From Nosema muscidifuracis (taxonomy: Eukaryota > Microsporidia > Nosematidae), in NCBI GenBank assembly GCA_028335825.1, contig JAIOKI010000015.1, positions 310,001 to 374,000 of the forward strand: a stretch of DNA of 64,000 nt. Direction: 5' to 3'. The number at the start of each line of letters is the position of its first letter. The first letter of the stretch is position 1. This document shows positions 47,341-58,057 of this stretch, in pieces. Both the position numbers and the translations under genes were made by a program. The notes beneath the pieces are model-generated. The model was not told the origin of the DNA. It searched no databases and saw only the letters and a program-made list of their open reading frames with translations.

Positions 47341-50271
47341 ATGTCAAGCGAAATTATTTTTTTACAAACACATATTGATTATTTTATGGACACAACTAGT
47401 CTTAGTACACCCGAACCAGTTATAACAATATTCGGTACTACAAAAAAAGGAGAACCTTTACAAGTTCTTGTTCGGGATTTTTATCCATATTTTTACGTAC
47501 AGCCGGTTAACGGTAAAGATTTATACGAGGATCAGATAAAAAGAGCAATCGATAAATTAGATTTGAAAGGTAAACTTTTGGATATTACTACATGTATGAA
47601 ATATCCATTATACGGGTACACCGAAGAAAAAACGGTTTTTTTTAAATTAATTTTTAATACACCTACCGTATTTTATCAATTAAAATCTATTTTAGAAAAT
47701 GGTATCAACATTGATGAAAAACAAATCAGATTTAAATTGTTTGAAAGTAATTTTCCATTTGTTTTAAGATTTATGGTTGATACTAATATAGTTGGAATGC
47801 AATACCTCAAATTAAAAAAGTATGATATCATGCAAGATAATCCTTTAGTATTTTCATGTAATTATCAGGATTTAGAAAGTATTCCTTTAGAAGGTGATTA
47901 TATCATTTTACCTAAGTTTAAGATATTGAGTATAGATATTGAATGTATAAGTTTAGATAAAGTATCATTCCCATCTGCAATCAAAGATCCAATTATACAA
48001 ATCGGAAATACTTTGGCATATTCAGATGATCATAACAACATCACTCAGGAAATATTTTGTCTAAAAGAGACCGCAAGTATACCTGGAGCAACGGTTCATA
48101 GTTTTGATACTGAAAAAGAATTATTAGAAGCTTGGAAAGATTATTTTATGAGGAAAGATCCTGATTTAATTATTGGATACAATCTAAAAGGATTTGATAT
48201 ACCTTACATTTTAGATCGAGCAGAAAGGCTGGATATTTATGATTTTAATAAATTAGGACGAACTAATAAACCGGTTAAACCAAGAGATAATGTTTTTAGT
48301 TCGAGACAATTGGGATCGATTGCAACTCCGGAATTTGTTATTGAAGGAAGGATAATATTTGATCTGATGCAAATCATAAGACGTGACCACAAATTGAGAA
48401 GTTATTCGTTAAATTCAGTCAGTTTACACTTCTTACAAGAACAGAAAGAAGATGTTCCACATAGTTCGATGCACGATTTGCAAGAATGTAACAAAGATAC
48501 ACGTAAAAGAATTGCATCTTACTGTCTTAAAGATACTTTACTTCCTCTTAGACTTTTTAACAAACTTAATATTTTAATTAATTATACTGAATTAGCTAGA
48601 GTGACAGGTGTTCCTATCGAATATTTTTCAAGTAGAGGTGTAGGAATAAAAGTTTTGAGTTTGATATATCGAGCAGCTACTAAAAATGATTACTTAATAC
48701 CTGTTCTTGATGTCATGGAAAATGAATCGACTTTTGAAGGTGGATTTGTTATGGACCCATTACGTGGATTTTATTCTAAACCTATAGCTGTTTTAGATTT
48801 CTCGTCATTATATCCGTCTATTATGATAAGTCGTAATTTATGTTATTCTACTTTGTTGACTAAAGAGCAATATGATAAATTAGGAGGTACTAAAACACCT
48901 ACAAATAATTATTTTGCAAGTGTTGAAAAAAGAGTAGGACTTCTTCCTACTGTATTAATAGATTTATTAGCATCAAGAAAAAAAACAAAAAAAGAAATGA
49001 ATATGGCAGAAGATCCTACAATAAAATCTTGTTTGAATGCTAGACAATTAGCTATAAAAACTTGTGCAAATTCTATTTATGGATTTACAGGAGCTTCTAC
49101 TGGTAAATTACCATGTATAGAAATTTCTCAGAGTGTAACATCTTTTGGTAGAGAAATGATAGCTTTTACTAAAAATATTATAGAATCCACCTATTCTAAA
49201 ACTAAAGGTTATTCTCATGATACGAGAGTAATATATGGAGATACAGATTCTGTTATGATTAATTTTAATGAATCTGATATGAACAAAGTATTTGAAATGG
49301 CAAAAGAAATTAGTGAATACGTTACAAGTAAATTTATCAATCCAGTCTCTCTTGAGTTCGAAAAAGTTTATTATCCTTATTTATTAATTAATAAAAAAAG
49401 ATACGCCGGATTAATTTATACGAATCCAGATAAGTCTAGTAAAATTGATACTAAAGGGATTGAAACAGTAAGAAGAGATAATTGTAATTTAGTTAAGGAG
49501 GTCATAGAAACATGTTTGAATAAAATATTATATGAGAAAGATGTTGAAGGAGCCAAATTATATGTAAAAAAAGTTATACAAGATTTGTATCAAGGAAGAA
49601 TTGATTTAAGTTTATTAGTTATTTCTAAATCAATAACGAAAGCTGGTGACAAGTATGCCAGTAAACAAGCTCATGTAGAGTTAGCTGAAAAAATGAAGAA
49701 AAGAGGAGACGAATCAGCTGGTAATTTAGGAAATAGAATAGCTTATATAATGGTACAAAAAGGCAAGAAAGTTGCTGGTTATGATAAAGCTGAAGATCCT
49801 GTTTTTGTATTAGAAAATAATCTACCGATAGATACCGAATATTATATAGAACAACAATTATCAAAACCTCTTCACAGATTATTTGAACCAATTGTAGAAA
49901 ATGTTTCAGAATTATTGAAAGGAGAACATACACGTATAGTATCAAATGTAGTACAAGTTAAAGGACCAATGAATGCATTTTTACAGACAAAAATTACTTG
50001 TGTAGGATGTAAAGCTCCCAATAAAATTATTTGTAAAGGATGTCAGCCTGATTTTTATAGACATCTCAATAAATTACAGACAGAAGTAGAAAATAAAAAG
50101 AAATTGTTTAATGAATGTTGGACTGAATGTCAGAGATGTCAAGGAAGTTTACAAGATGAGATATTGTGTGCTAATAGAGATTGTCCAATATTTTATATGA
50201 GAACTAGAGTTAAGAAGGAACTTCTTCCTTTAGGTAATAAATTGAAAAAATTAAGAGAATTTGAATGGTAA
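47341..50271 (+). CDS. POL3: DNA polymerase delta catalytic subunit
   Basis: Lagging-strand replicative polymerase with proofreading. Exo I LSIDIECIS (about 198), Exo II GYNLKGFDIPY (about 280) and Exo III YCLKDTLLPL carry the acidic residues. Polymerase motifs: DFSSLYPSIM (about 486), KTCANSIYGFTG, and YGDTDSVM (about 633). KKRYAGL follows. The C-terminus keeps CysA (CVGCKAPNKIICKGC) and CysB (CWTECQRC...LCANRDC), the latter the iron-sulfur and B-subunit-binding site. 976 residues against about 1100 in yeast: the N-terminal tail is trimmed. GGACCCT before the ATG. Confidence 0.97.
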   Translation: MSSEIIFLQTHIDYFMDTTSLSTPEPVITIFGTTKKGEPLQVLVRDFYPYFYVQPVNGKDLYEDQIKRAIDKLDLKGKLLDITTCMKYPLYGYTEEKTVFFKLIFNTPTVFYQLKSILENGINIDEKQIRFKLFESNFPFVLRFMVDTNIVGMQYLKLKKYDIMQDNPLVFSCNYQDLESIPLEGDYIILPKFKILSIDIECISLDKVSFPSAIKDPIIQIGNTLAYSDDHNNITQEIFCLKETASIPGATVHSFDTEKELLEAWKDYFMRKDPDLIIGYNLKGFDIPYILDRAERLDIYDFNKLGRTNKPVKPRDNVFSSRQLGSIATPEFVIEGRIIFDLMQIIRRDHKLRSYSLNSVSLHFLQEQKEDVPHSSMHDLQECNKDTRKRIASYCLKDTLLPLRLFNKLNILINYTELARVTGVPIEYFSSRGVGIKVLSLIYRAATKNDYLIPVLDVMENESTFEGGFVMDPLRGFYSKPIAVLDFSSLYPSIMISRNLCYSTLLTKEQYDKLGGTKTPTNNYFASVEKRVGLLPTVLIDLLASRKKTKKEMNMAEDPTIKSCLNARQLAIKTCANSIYGFTGASTGKLPCIEISQSVTSFGREMIAFTKNIIESTYSKTKGYSHDTRVIYGDTDSVMINFNESDMNKVFEMAKEISEYVTSKFINPVSLEFEKVYYPYLLINKKRYAGLIYTNPDKSSKIDTKGIETVRRDNCNLVKEVIETCLNKILYEKDVEGAKLYVKKVIQDLYQGRIDLSLLVISKSITKAGDKYASKQAHVELAEKMKKRGDESAGNLGNRIAYIMVQKGKKVAGYDKAEDPVFVLENNLPIDTEYYIEQQLSKPLHRLFEPIVENVSELLKGEHTRIVSNVVQVKGPMNAFLQTKITCVGCKAPNKIICKGCQPDFYRHLNKLQTEVENKKKLFNECWTECQRCQGSLQDEILCANRDCPIFYMRTRVKKELLPLGNKLKKLREFEW

Positions 50272-50340
50272 ATAAAATTATTGAGTGTTTTATTTTACGT
50301 CATTATTTTATAAATTATTAAGTGTTTTATTTAACATCAT

Positions 50341-50590
50341 TATATTATTTTATTATATTTTATAAATTAAGTGTTTTATTTTACATCATTATATTATTGT
50401 ATTTAACATCATCATATTATTTTATTTAACATCATTATATCATTTTATTTAACATCATTATATTATTTTATTATATTTTATAAATTAAGTGTTTTATTTT
50501 ACATCATTATATTATTGTATTTAACATCATCATATTATTTTATTTAACATCATTATATCATTTTATTTAACATCATTATATTATTTTATA
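50341..50590. repeat. 118-bp tandem duplication
   Basis: 2.1 copies at a 118-bp offset, identical as read. The unit is itself built of ATTTAACATCATTATATTAT pieces and lies in the 430-bp spacer after POL3. No gene seen in 50272-50702. Confidence 0.9.
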
Positions 50591-50702
50591 ATATAATAAT
50601 TACTTAATAATTTCTTTTTCTTCATTTGATATTCTCAGAAAAAAATGAAAAAATAAATTTGATTGTTTAATTTTGTTTAAATAAAAAAAATTTAAGTATT
50701 TC

Positions 50703-51488
50703 ATGCTTCAAGAATTATACGAAAAATTCAAGAAATTAGATAAATTATATAAAGAAAGAGATAAAATACAAATAGAAGAAATTTATGTACAGAATCATAA
50801 AGAACTAAAATTAATAATAGAAAATACCTTACAATTAAGATTATTTATTGAAAAAAACAGAATATCACCAAAAGATATAAAAATGGTACAAAATCATGTC
50901 AATAAAAAAATTTATACAGTCACAGATATTTTAGAAATGAGAATGTTAGTAGAAATTTTACATATATTGAATATTGAAAATTCATTTATAGAAGATTTGG
51001 TAAATAAAATTATCAATAGAACTTATTTGGAGATTGGAGATCAATCTATTTCCAAACGTATTTCAATTCTAGAAGATTTCAAATTACTTGATCAAGGATC
51101 TTCTATAAAAGAATATTTAGATAGTTTAATAAACTGTGAAATATCTAAATTTCGTAGTACTATTAATATGGATCCTGTAAAATTAGATAAATGGTTAAAT
51201 GATCTAACTGATTTATACATTATTATGACTAAACTTGAAAAGAATATTTTACAAATCAAAGATGATTATTACAAACATGAAAAGATTTATTTGAGCCTTT
51301 GTTTAAAAATTATTTCTAAAGGAGATCAAAAAATTATTGTGGAGGATCTTATTTTTTTAATACATAAAATACAAAAAAGATCAAACTTCTATGAAATGAA
51401 TTTGAATTCTGAAATTAAAGAAACAATTTTCAAGTTTGGGTTTGTGCTTACATTATGTGATCGAAAATTATTAAACAATTTATTGTAA
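50703..51488 (+). CDS. Hypothetical helical protein, 261 residues
   Basis: Not recognised. All-helical, Lys/Ile/Leu-rich, starting with a coiled-coil-like run (LYEKFKKLDKLYKERDKIQ). No membrane span and no Cys cluster. The pattern would suit a tethering-complex or structural subunit, but there is no motif to prove it. No CCC block before the ATG, so the start is less certain. Confidence 0.6.
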   Translation: MLQELYEKFKKLDKLYKERDKIQIEEIYVQNHKELKLIIENTLQLRLFIEKNRISPKDIKMVQNHVNKKIYTVTDILEMRMLVEILHILNIENSFIEDLVNKIINRTYLEIGDQSISKRISILEDFKLLDQGSSIKEYLDSLINCEISKFRSTINMDPVKLDKWLNDLTDLYIIMTKLEKNILQIKDDYYKHEKIYLSLCLKIISKGDQKIIVEDLIFLIHKIQKRSNFYEMNLNSEIKETIFKFGFVLTLCDRKLLNNLL

Positions 51489-52190
51489 CCATAAAATACA
51501 TCAAATAAATTTTAGTCAATGGTTTAATGTATAAGACTATGGTTTTAATATATTATTTCATAAGAATATATTGTTTATAATTATTTCATATGACTATGGT
51601 TTTAAATACATCAAATGAATTTTAGTCAATGGTTTAATGTATAAGACTATGGTTTTAAATATATTAAATAAATTTTAGTTAATGGTTTAATGTATAAGAC
51701 TATTTTTTTGATTCATTATTTCATAAGACTATGGTTTTAAATACATCAAATAAATTTTAGTCAATGGTTTAATGTAAAGGGTTGATTTTTTAATATATTA
51801 TTTAATAAGAATATATTGTTTATAATTATTTCATATGACTATGGTTTTAAATACATCAAATAAATTTTAGTCAATGGTTTAATGTAAAGGGTTGATTTTT
51901 TAATATATTATTTAATAAGACTAACTTTTAAATATATTAAATTATGATTTTGAATATATTAAATGAATTTTAGACAATGGCTTAATGTTATGTTAAGTAT
52001 TTTATAAAGATAAAACTTTTTATCCAAGTTTAAAAGAATTTATACTACTTTAATTATCAAACGAAAAAATCAGAAAAAAAATTGTTTAGTAAAATTTTCG
52101 AGACAAAAATGTAGAAAAACATTTTCTTTTTAAAATATGTTATAAAAAATCAATCACCAATAAAAGTTTTCATTTTTTTATTTTAATGCA

Positions 52191-52200
52191 TTTCCCTCCT
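52191..52200 (+). promoter_or_regulatory. Histone-shared element TTTCCCTCCT upstream of H4
   Basis: Lies about 90-98 bp before the H4 ATG. The same TTCCCTCC core occurs three times upstream of H3, and I did not see it before other genes in the window. A CACCAAT box at about 52154 is also present. Confidence 0.5.
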
Positions 52201-52280
52201 TTTTTCTGTCATTTGTATTGATTTTTTGTCGTTTATCCCGCCTTTTTCAATAAAAAAATATAAATTCAAATTTGACGAAA

Positions 52281-52284
52281 CCCC
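52281..52284 (+). promoter_or_regulatory. CCCC start-proximal motif of histone H4
   Basis: AAACCCCTTCA directly precedes the ATG at 52289, excluding the longer in-frame start at 52226. Confidence 0.65.
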
Positions 52285-52288
52285 TTCA

Positions 52289-52588
52289 ATGTCAGGAAGA
52301 GGAAAAGGTTCTAAGAGTGCTAAAGGTATAGCCAAGAAACATAGAAAAACAACTTCTAATGAGGAAAGTATAAGTAAACCAGCTATTAGAAGATTAGCAA
52401 GAAGAGCTGGTGTAAGTCGTGTAGGATCAGGATGTTTTAATGAGATTAGGGTTGCTGCCAAGAGTTACATGACAGGAATTATTTCTTATTCATTTGTTTA
52501 TGCCAATCATGCTAAGAGAAAAACAATTACTTGCTCAGATGTTTTATATTCATTGAAGAAGATGGGAGTCAAGTACATGGGATATTAA
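52289..52588 (+). CDS. Histone H4
   Basis: Core nucleosomal histone, 99 residues. Tail MSGRGKGSKSAKGIAKKHRK, then KPAIRRLARRAGVSR, and HAKRKTITCSDVLYSLKKMG as in the family [20 protein letters not shown]. It is diverged in the middle (SYMTGIISYSFVY for the usual VFLENVIRDAVTY) and one residue short in the tail between the second and third acetylatable Lys. Start fixed by CCCC and by the conserved tail. Confidence 0.95.
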   Translation: MSGRGKGSKSAKGIAKKHRKTTSNEESISKPAIRRLARRAGVSRVGSGCFNEIRVAAKSYMTGIISYSFVYANHAKRKTITCSDVLYSLKKMGVKYMGY

Positions 52589-52841
52589 ACATACTCTGTT
52601 ATTAAATATACTTAGTAAAAGAATTATAATTAATTTTTATAAAATATACATTTATTTTTAATTTAATGTTTACAATAAACTTAAATTTCACACACATTTA
52701 TTAAAATAATAACTTTTTTATTAAAATATATTAAGTAAACAATTTTATTAATTTAATATTTACAATAAACTTAAATTTCAACATATCTCACATTTATTAA
52801 AATATATTAAGTAAACAATTTTTATTTTTTTTTTATCCCTT

Positions 52842-53105
52842 ATGGGTGACTGGACTAATTTTAATGACCAATCTTCTAAATCCCAAGTTAATGAATGGAC
52901 TGTTGATGAGCAATCAGATTTATACAAAAATATTGATTATAAAAATGAGTGGTTAGATGATGATATTAAAAAAACTGATGTACATGAAGAAATTATAGAA
53001 AATGAGGATAATGAGTTATTCGATAAATTAAAATTAAAGTTTGATACTTTCTTTGATGGACCTAAATTATTCCATAAAGAACAAACAAGAAGAAGAAAAA
53101 ATTAA
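52842..53105 (+). CDS. Hypothetical acidic 87-residue protein
   Basis: MGDWTNFNDQSSKSQVNEWT onward: acidic, with repeated Trp in short acidic contexts (DWTNF, NEWTVDE, NEWLDDD), then a charged helix and a basic RRRKN end. TTATCCCTT precedes the ATG. The acidic-Trp pattern is like small assembly or translation-factor subunits such as eIF3j, but I do not claim it. Confidence 0.55.
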   Translation: MGDWTNFNDQSSKSQVNEWTVDEQSDLYKNIDYKNEWLDDDIKKTDVHEEIIENEDNELFDKLKLKFDTFFDGPKLFHKEQTRRRKN

Positions 53106-53299
53106 TAAATTATTTTAAATTTTTTAAATGTTATTTTTCAATTGCTATAAAAGTTATTTTACAAATGTTGTAAAATTTCTATAAAAATTATTTATCAATC
53201 TCCATAAAATAGAAATAATTTTTCAATTCACATAAAATTTCTATAAAAATTATTTTCAATTCACATAAAAATAGAAATCATTTTTTATCCCATAAAAAA

Positions 53300-56200
53300 A
53301 TGGAAAATTATTATCTTCTCTCATACGATAAAAAAAAATTAGAATTACCTATTCTTTTATATAATAATGGATATATACTTTCAAAAGATAATGATCAGAT
53401 AATTATAATCAATATTTTTGATACAAGTAACAAATATCAACTTAAAGAAGAATTTTCAGTTATCACTCATTTTTATAATTATGAATATGAATTTTTAATT
53501 ATAGAAGATAATTCTAAAGCTTATATTTATAACAAATATAATTTTACACAAACAGTTCTTGGAATATTTACAGATAAAATATTGTATGTAACTAAAAATA
53601 TGAAATATACTTTAATAATTACTGAGAAGTCAATGATATTATTTAATAATACTTATTTTGATTTAATATCTGAAATAGAAATAGATGGAACTAAAATAAA
53701 AAAAGTAGAATTTTCTACTGATGATATATTTATTTTATTAGAAGATAAAAAGATTCAATTTTATAATACTAATTTAAAAAAAATTAGTGATCTTAATATT
53801 ATTGCTTATTCTTCAACTTATATAGAAAAATATAATTATTGGTCTATTTTAATAAAAGATAAAATTCTTTTTATAGAAGATAATGGATGTATTTATAATG
53901 AAGTTTCATTTGATTGGATAAATGAATTTAATAATAGAAATGATATAAAAATATATTTAGTAAAAGAAAATATAATTATTTTGTCTTACAAATCATATAT
54001 TTTTATATTAAAACTTGTTGATGGTAAATGGCAGACTAAAAATAAATCAAAAATTTTTGGAGATTTTTTATCTTATGAAGATGGTAAAATAATTTCTAAA
54101 GATAAAGATTCTAATATTTATTTTTATTTTATAAATAGTGAATATTCAAGAATTAATAATTTATTTTTAGTATCTGATAACAAAGAATTATTAATATATA
54201 ATTTTAATAATAAGAAATCTTCTATACATGATTTTAAGATAGAATTTAAAGATATTATAAGAAGAATAATTATAGAACAAAAAATTATTAAGATTTTTTT
54301 TAATGATTTAATAATTGAATTTGATCTTAATTTTAAATTTATAAATAAATTTAAAAATGATAAACAAACAAATTCTGAAGATTTATTAAATATTCATTGC
54401 ATAAATGAATATTTAATAAAAATATATAAAGATGGAAGAATTAATTATAAAAATGAAATAATCAAATTTAAGCCTTTAACTGAAGAATATCAAATAGAAA
54501 TATTTGAAGATAAATTATATATCTTCTATAAGAATAATTTATATGAGTATAATAAAAAAGAAGGATTTAATTTAATATATGAAAATATTATATCTTTTCA
54601 TATATTAAAATCTTATATTTTATTTACTAAAGATGATAAATTATGGATAAATGATCAATTTATAATTACAGATAATAATTTTAAGATTCTTGGTACAACT
54701 AATTTAGAAATTTATGGTCAAAGTAGATTTAATTCAATAGATACGTATTATAATAAAGAATATATAAAAAATCAAATTAAATTATATTTTGATAATGAAG
54801 AATATGATAAAAGTATAGAAATGATGATAAAACATAATATAAAAATTAATATAGAAAATATTAATGTTAATAAGATGAATAAATTAAATAATAAATATGT
54901 AATATTTATTATAGATGAGATTATTAAAGATTATAAGATTGTATTAAATATAGAAAATAAATATTTATTAAGAAGTATGAAAATAAAAGATAATGAAATT
55001 ATTTTTGAAGATGATTTTATAGATTTTAAAAATAATGAATTTATTTTAGAAGATGAAAATATCAATGGAAAAAATAATGAATTTATTAATGGAAATATTA
55101 ATGATAATGAAAATATCAATGAAAAAAATAATGGATTTACAAATGGAAATATTCTTAATATTAATGATAATGAAAAAATATTTGATAATGAAAATATAGA
55201 TAAAAAAATTAAAGATTTTATAAATAATAAGATACTGAAAAAAAGATCATTAATTACAGAATTTATTAATCAATTAATAAGATATTTTAAAAATAATTTT
55301 ATTATTATGAATTACATATTTATAAAATGTAAAAGGACAGATTTAGCTATTTTATTTAGTAGAAATTCTTTACCTGAATGTATAAAATATATCAAGAATT
55401 ATGTAACTAAAGAAGAAATTAAAAGAAGTGCAGTACTTTGTTATAAAAATATAAAAGATTATTTATTAATAGAAGAAATATGTAGATTATTAAATGAAGA
55501 TATTCACATTCTAAAAGATTTAGAAAATAATTATGATAAAATATTAGAAATGTATAAATTATTTGATGATTTAATTTATTATTTAATTAAGAATAATTTA
55601 TATGAAAAATTAATAAGAATAATAGAAAAATATAAATTATATGACTCACTTTTTATTTATATAATTATACTTAAAGATAATAATTTAGTAAATTTATATA
55701 CAAAGGGAGTATCAATAGATAAGAAAATTTTTATATATAAATATTTAGAAGATTATAAAAAATTATGTGAAGTTTATTTGTTAAATGACATGTATATTAA
55801 TTTTTATGATATGAAAGATAAGAAATATAATAATATTAATTATATTGAAAAAGAGAATGATCTTATTAATGGATTATTAAGTAGAAAGAAATATAAAGAA
55901 TTAGGAATAATTTATGAAGAATATCTTCAAGATAATTTATTAAGTATGAAATATTTTATACAGAGTGGTAGCATACCAGATATATACAGATTATTTAATA
56001 AAATAAATGATAAGATGAATGATAAGATAAAAGTTAATAAGATAAATGATAGGTTAATTGATGATAATGATAAGATGAATGATAATAAAATAAATGAAAA
56101 GTTTATTAATGATAATGATAGGTCAATTAATAATAATGATAAGAATAATAGTTTAATCAATAATAATCTACTAAATCTTATTTTAATTCAATTTGATAAT

Positions 56201-56557
56201 ATAGAAAAGATTAATAAGAAATTAAATAAATATATTAGAAGATTACATAACATAAAACATGATCTCATGGATGATAATTTTAGTGTAACAAGTGTATGTC
56301 TTACTAATAGAGGAATACCAGGAAATCTTTATGAATATGAATTTTATTTAGAAAAATTAAATGAACTACTCAATAAAATATTAATATGGAATAGAGAAAG
56401 TAAAATGTTAATTGAAATGACTGATAGTAAAGAATTATTAGAACTTATGAAGGATACAAGGAAGAATTTAGAGAATATTTCTGATTTATATAATGTAGGA
56501 TATGAGAGAAGTAAAGAGAAAATTGAATGTATTGATATTTCTGAAATATTTAATTAA
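53300..56557 (+). CDS. ELP1: Elongator subunit Elp1-like
   Basis: Scaffold of Elongator, which modifies wobble uridines of tRNA. Residues 1-330 look like a beta-propeller (repeated short beta strands with FD/W turns). The middle and C-terminal parts are helical TPR-like, with the block KKYKELGIIYEEYLQD matching the Elp1 AAxIxxEY region. The C-terminus NRGIPGNLYEYEFYLEKLNE followed by a helix pair matches the Elp1 dimerisation region (GxxGxxYEEEYL). Two Asn-rich insertions (about 580-650 and 905-955) are low complexity. ATCCC lies before the ATG. With KAE1 it gives two tRNA-modification systems in the window. Confidence 0.65.
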   Translation: MENYYLLSYDKKKLELPILLYNNGYILSKDNDQIIIINIFDTSNKYQLKEEFSVITHFYNYEYEFLIIEDNSKAYIYNKYNFTQTVLGIFTDKILYVTKNMKYTLIITEKSMILFNNTYFDLISEIEIDGTKIKKVEFSTDDIFILLEDKKIQFYNTNLKKISDLNIIAYSSTYIEKYNYWSILIKDKILFIEDNGCIYNEVSFDWINEFNNRNDIKIYLVKENIIILSYKSYIFILKLVDGKWQTKNKSKIFGDFLSYEDGKIISKDKDSNIYFYFINSEYSRINNLFLVSDNKELLIYNFNNKKSSIHDFKIEFKDIIRRIIIEQKIIKIFFNDLIIEFDLNFKFINKFKNDKQTNSEDLLNIHCINEYLIKIYKDGRINYKNEIIKFKPLTEEYQIEIFEDKLYIFYKNNLYEYNKKEGFNLIYENIISFHILKSYILFTKDDKLWINDQFIITDNNFKILGTTNLEIYGQSRFNSIDTYYNKEYIKNQIKLYFDNEEYDKSIEMMIKHNIKINIENINVNKMNKLNNKYVIFIIDEIIKDYKIVLNIENKYLLRSMKIKDNEIIFEDDFIDFKNNEFILEDENINGKNNEFINGNINDNENINEKNNGFTNGNILNINDNEKIFDNENIDKKIKDFINNKILKKRSLITEFINQLIRYFKNNFIIMNYIFIKCKRTDLAILFSRNSLPECIKYIKNYVTKEEIKRSAVLCYKNIKDYLLIEEICRLLNEDIHILKDLENNYDKILEMYKLFDDLIYYLIKNNLYEKLIRIIEKYKLYDSLFIYIIILKDNNLVNLYTKGVSIDKKIFIYKYLEDYKKLCEVYLLNDMYINFYDMKDKKYNNINYIEKENDLINGLLSRKKYKELGIIYEEYLQDNLLSMKYFIQSGSIPDIYRLFNKINDKMNDKIKVNKINDRLIDDNDKMNDNKINEKFINDNDRSINNNDKNNSLINNNLLNLILIQFDNIEKINKKLNKYIRRLHNIKHDLMDDNFSVTSVCLTNRGIPGNLYEYEFYLEKLNELLNKILIWNRESKMLIEMTDSKELLELMKDTRKNLENISDLYNVGYERSKEKIECIDISEIFN

Positions 56558-56728
56558 AAATATAAAATAATATTTCCATTATAAAATATATCATATTATT
56601 TTCATTATAAAATATATAATAATTTTTTATCTACAATATTTTCATTATAAAATATATCATAATATCTCTATCTACAATATTTTATTTACAAAATATTATC
56701 ATTATAAAATATATTATATTATTTCTAT

Positions 56729-57211
56729 CTATAATTTTCTATCTACAATATCATTAGATCCTCTATCAAATCTAAAATCAAATACAACTTCCCTTCTTTC
56801 AAGTAAATCTTTAAGATATTCAATTTTTGTCTCATACTTGAAATTAGTAAGATCATCCCAATAGAACATTTTAAAAGTTAAATTTTCTAATAAAAAAGAT
56901 TTAGGAATTTTTACTTGAAAAAATAAAAGATCGTTATCTTTAATAAAATCCAAAAGATAAGATTTCTTTTCTTTATAAAAGAATGCAGAGTTCTTATGTA
57001 GATTAAAAGGATCTTTTATTCTCATACATACTGAATAAATTGAACATTTCTCGTTATGTTTATCAAGATTAATGTCTTCAATTTTACTGAATATTAAAGA
57101 TTCTTTCCTACCTTTCAAACATATAAGAATGTATGTTTTATCGGTGTAAGGTTTGTCATATTCTAAGAAAAGAGTTGTAGTATATAATTGAAGAATGTTT
57201 ATAATAAACAT
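56729..57211 (-). CDS. Hypothetical 160-residue protein
   Basis: Not recognised. Begins with a moderately hydrophobic stretch (MFIINILQLYTTTLFLEYDK) and then a mixed alpha/beta body with aromatic-rich FKMFYWDDLTNFKYE. Codon and residue use are like those of neighbours. In sense only TCCTTA precedes the ATG. Convergent with ELP1 across 170 bp of ATTATAAAATATAT repeats. Confidence 0.55.
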   Translation of the reverse strand: MFIINILQLYTTTLFLEYDKPYTDKTYILICLKGRKESLIFSKIEDINLDKHNEKCSIYSVCMRIKDPFNLHKNSAFFYKEKKSYLLDFIKDNDLLFFQVKIPKSFLLENLTFKMFYWDDLTNFKYETKIEYLKDLLERREVVFDFRFDRGSNDIVDRKL

Positions 57212-58057
57212 TTAAGGATAAATAATTATTCTTTATATAGATATTTTAATTAAAAATAAACACTTATAAATATTTTAATTTAAATATCTTTTATAGATAT
57301 GTTAATTAAAACATATATTTTTTATAAATAATTTTAAGTAAAAAGTTACCTTAATAGATATTTTAATTTAAATGAGCTCTATATAGATATTTTAATTAAA
57401 ACTTACCTCAATAGATATGTTAATTATAACAAATTTTAATAAATATTTTAATTAAAAACAAATACTTATATATTTTATCGATATTTTAATAAAAAACAAA
57501 CACTTATATATTTTATAAATATTTTAATTTAAATTAACTTTAAATAGATATGTTAATCAAAACTTACCTTAATAGATAGAATAATTAAAAAATATATCTT
57601 TTGTAAATATTTTAATTTAAAAAAACTTTAAATAGATATAATAATTAAAACTTACCTTAATAGATAGAATAATTAAAAAATATATCTTTTGTAAATATTT
57701 TAATTTAAATTAACTTTACATAGATATTTTAATTAAAACTTACCTTAATAGATAGAATAATTAAAAAATATATCTTTGGTAAATATTTTAATTAAAAACA
57801 AACAAATCTTTCATTAATTAAAAATAAGGTTATATTTTAAACAATATTTATTTGTTAAAAAGAATATTAATACTCAAAAATAATACCTATAAAGATTTTA
57901 TTTTTCCAATAAATATTTTTTATTTTTTTTATACTCAAATAAAATACCACATAAAGATTTTCTAATCTTATAATGGAATCATATTTTTACAATTAAATAT
58001 TAACTTTCTTATATAAATAAATTTTATTAAAATTTAACATTTCAACACTTTAATTAA
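57212..58057. repeat. 850-bp repeat-filled spacer
   Basis: About 57215-57800 is made of imperfect units, 60-90 bp, with AACTTACCTTAATAGATAGA, AAATATATCTTTTGTAAATA and AGATATTTTAATTAA pieces. The last 200 bp are AT-rich, without features. Confidence 0.8.

Larger units (their letters stand above)
51489..52288. repeat. Repeat-rich intergenic region upstream of histone H4
   Basis: 51489-51990 is filled by imperfect copies of a unit with GACTATGGTTTTAAATACAT and CAAATAAATTTTAGTCAATGG. Two long copies (about 51725-51810 and 51835-51925) are nearly identical. The last 250 bp are the H4 upstream region, which carries the TTCCCTCC element. Confidence 0.8.

Noticed and set aside
57380-57760. Repeated AACTTACCTTAA resembling the U1 snRNA 5' end or, reversed, splice donors
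   Set aside because: It is part of a tandem repeat with no gene around it.
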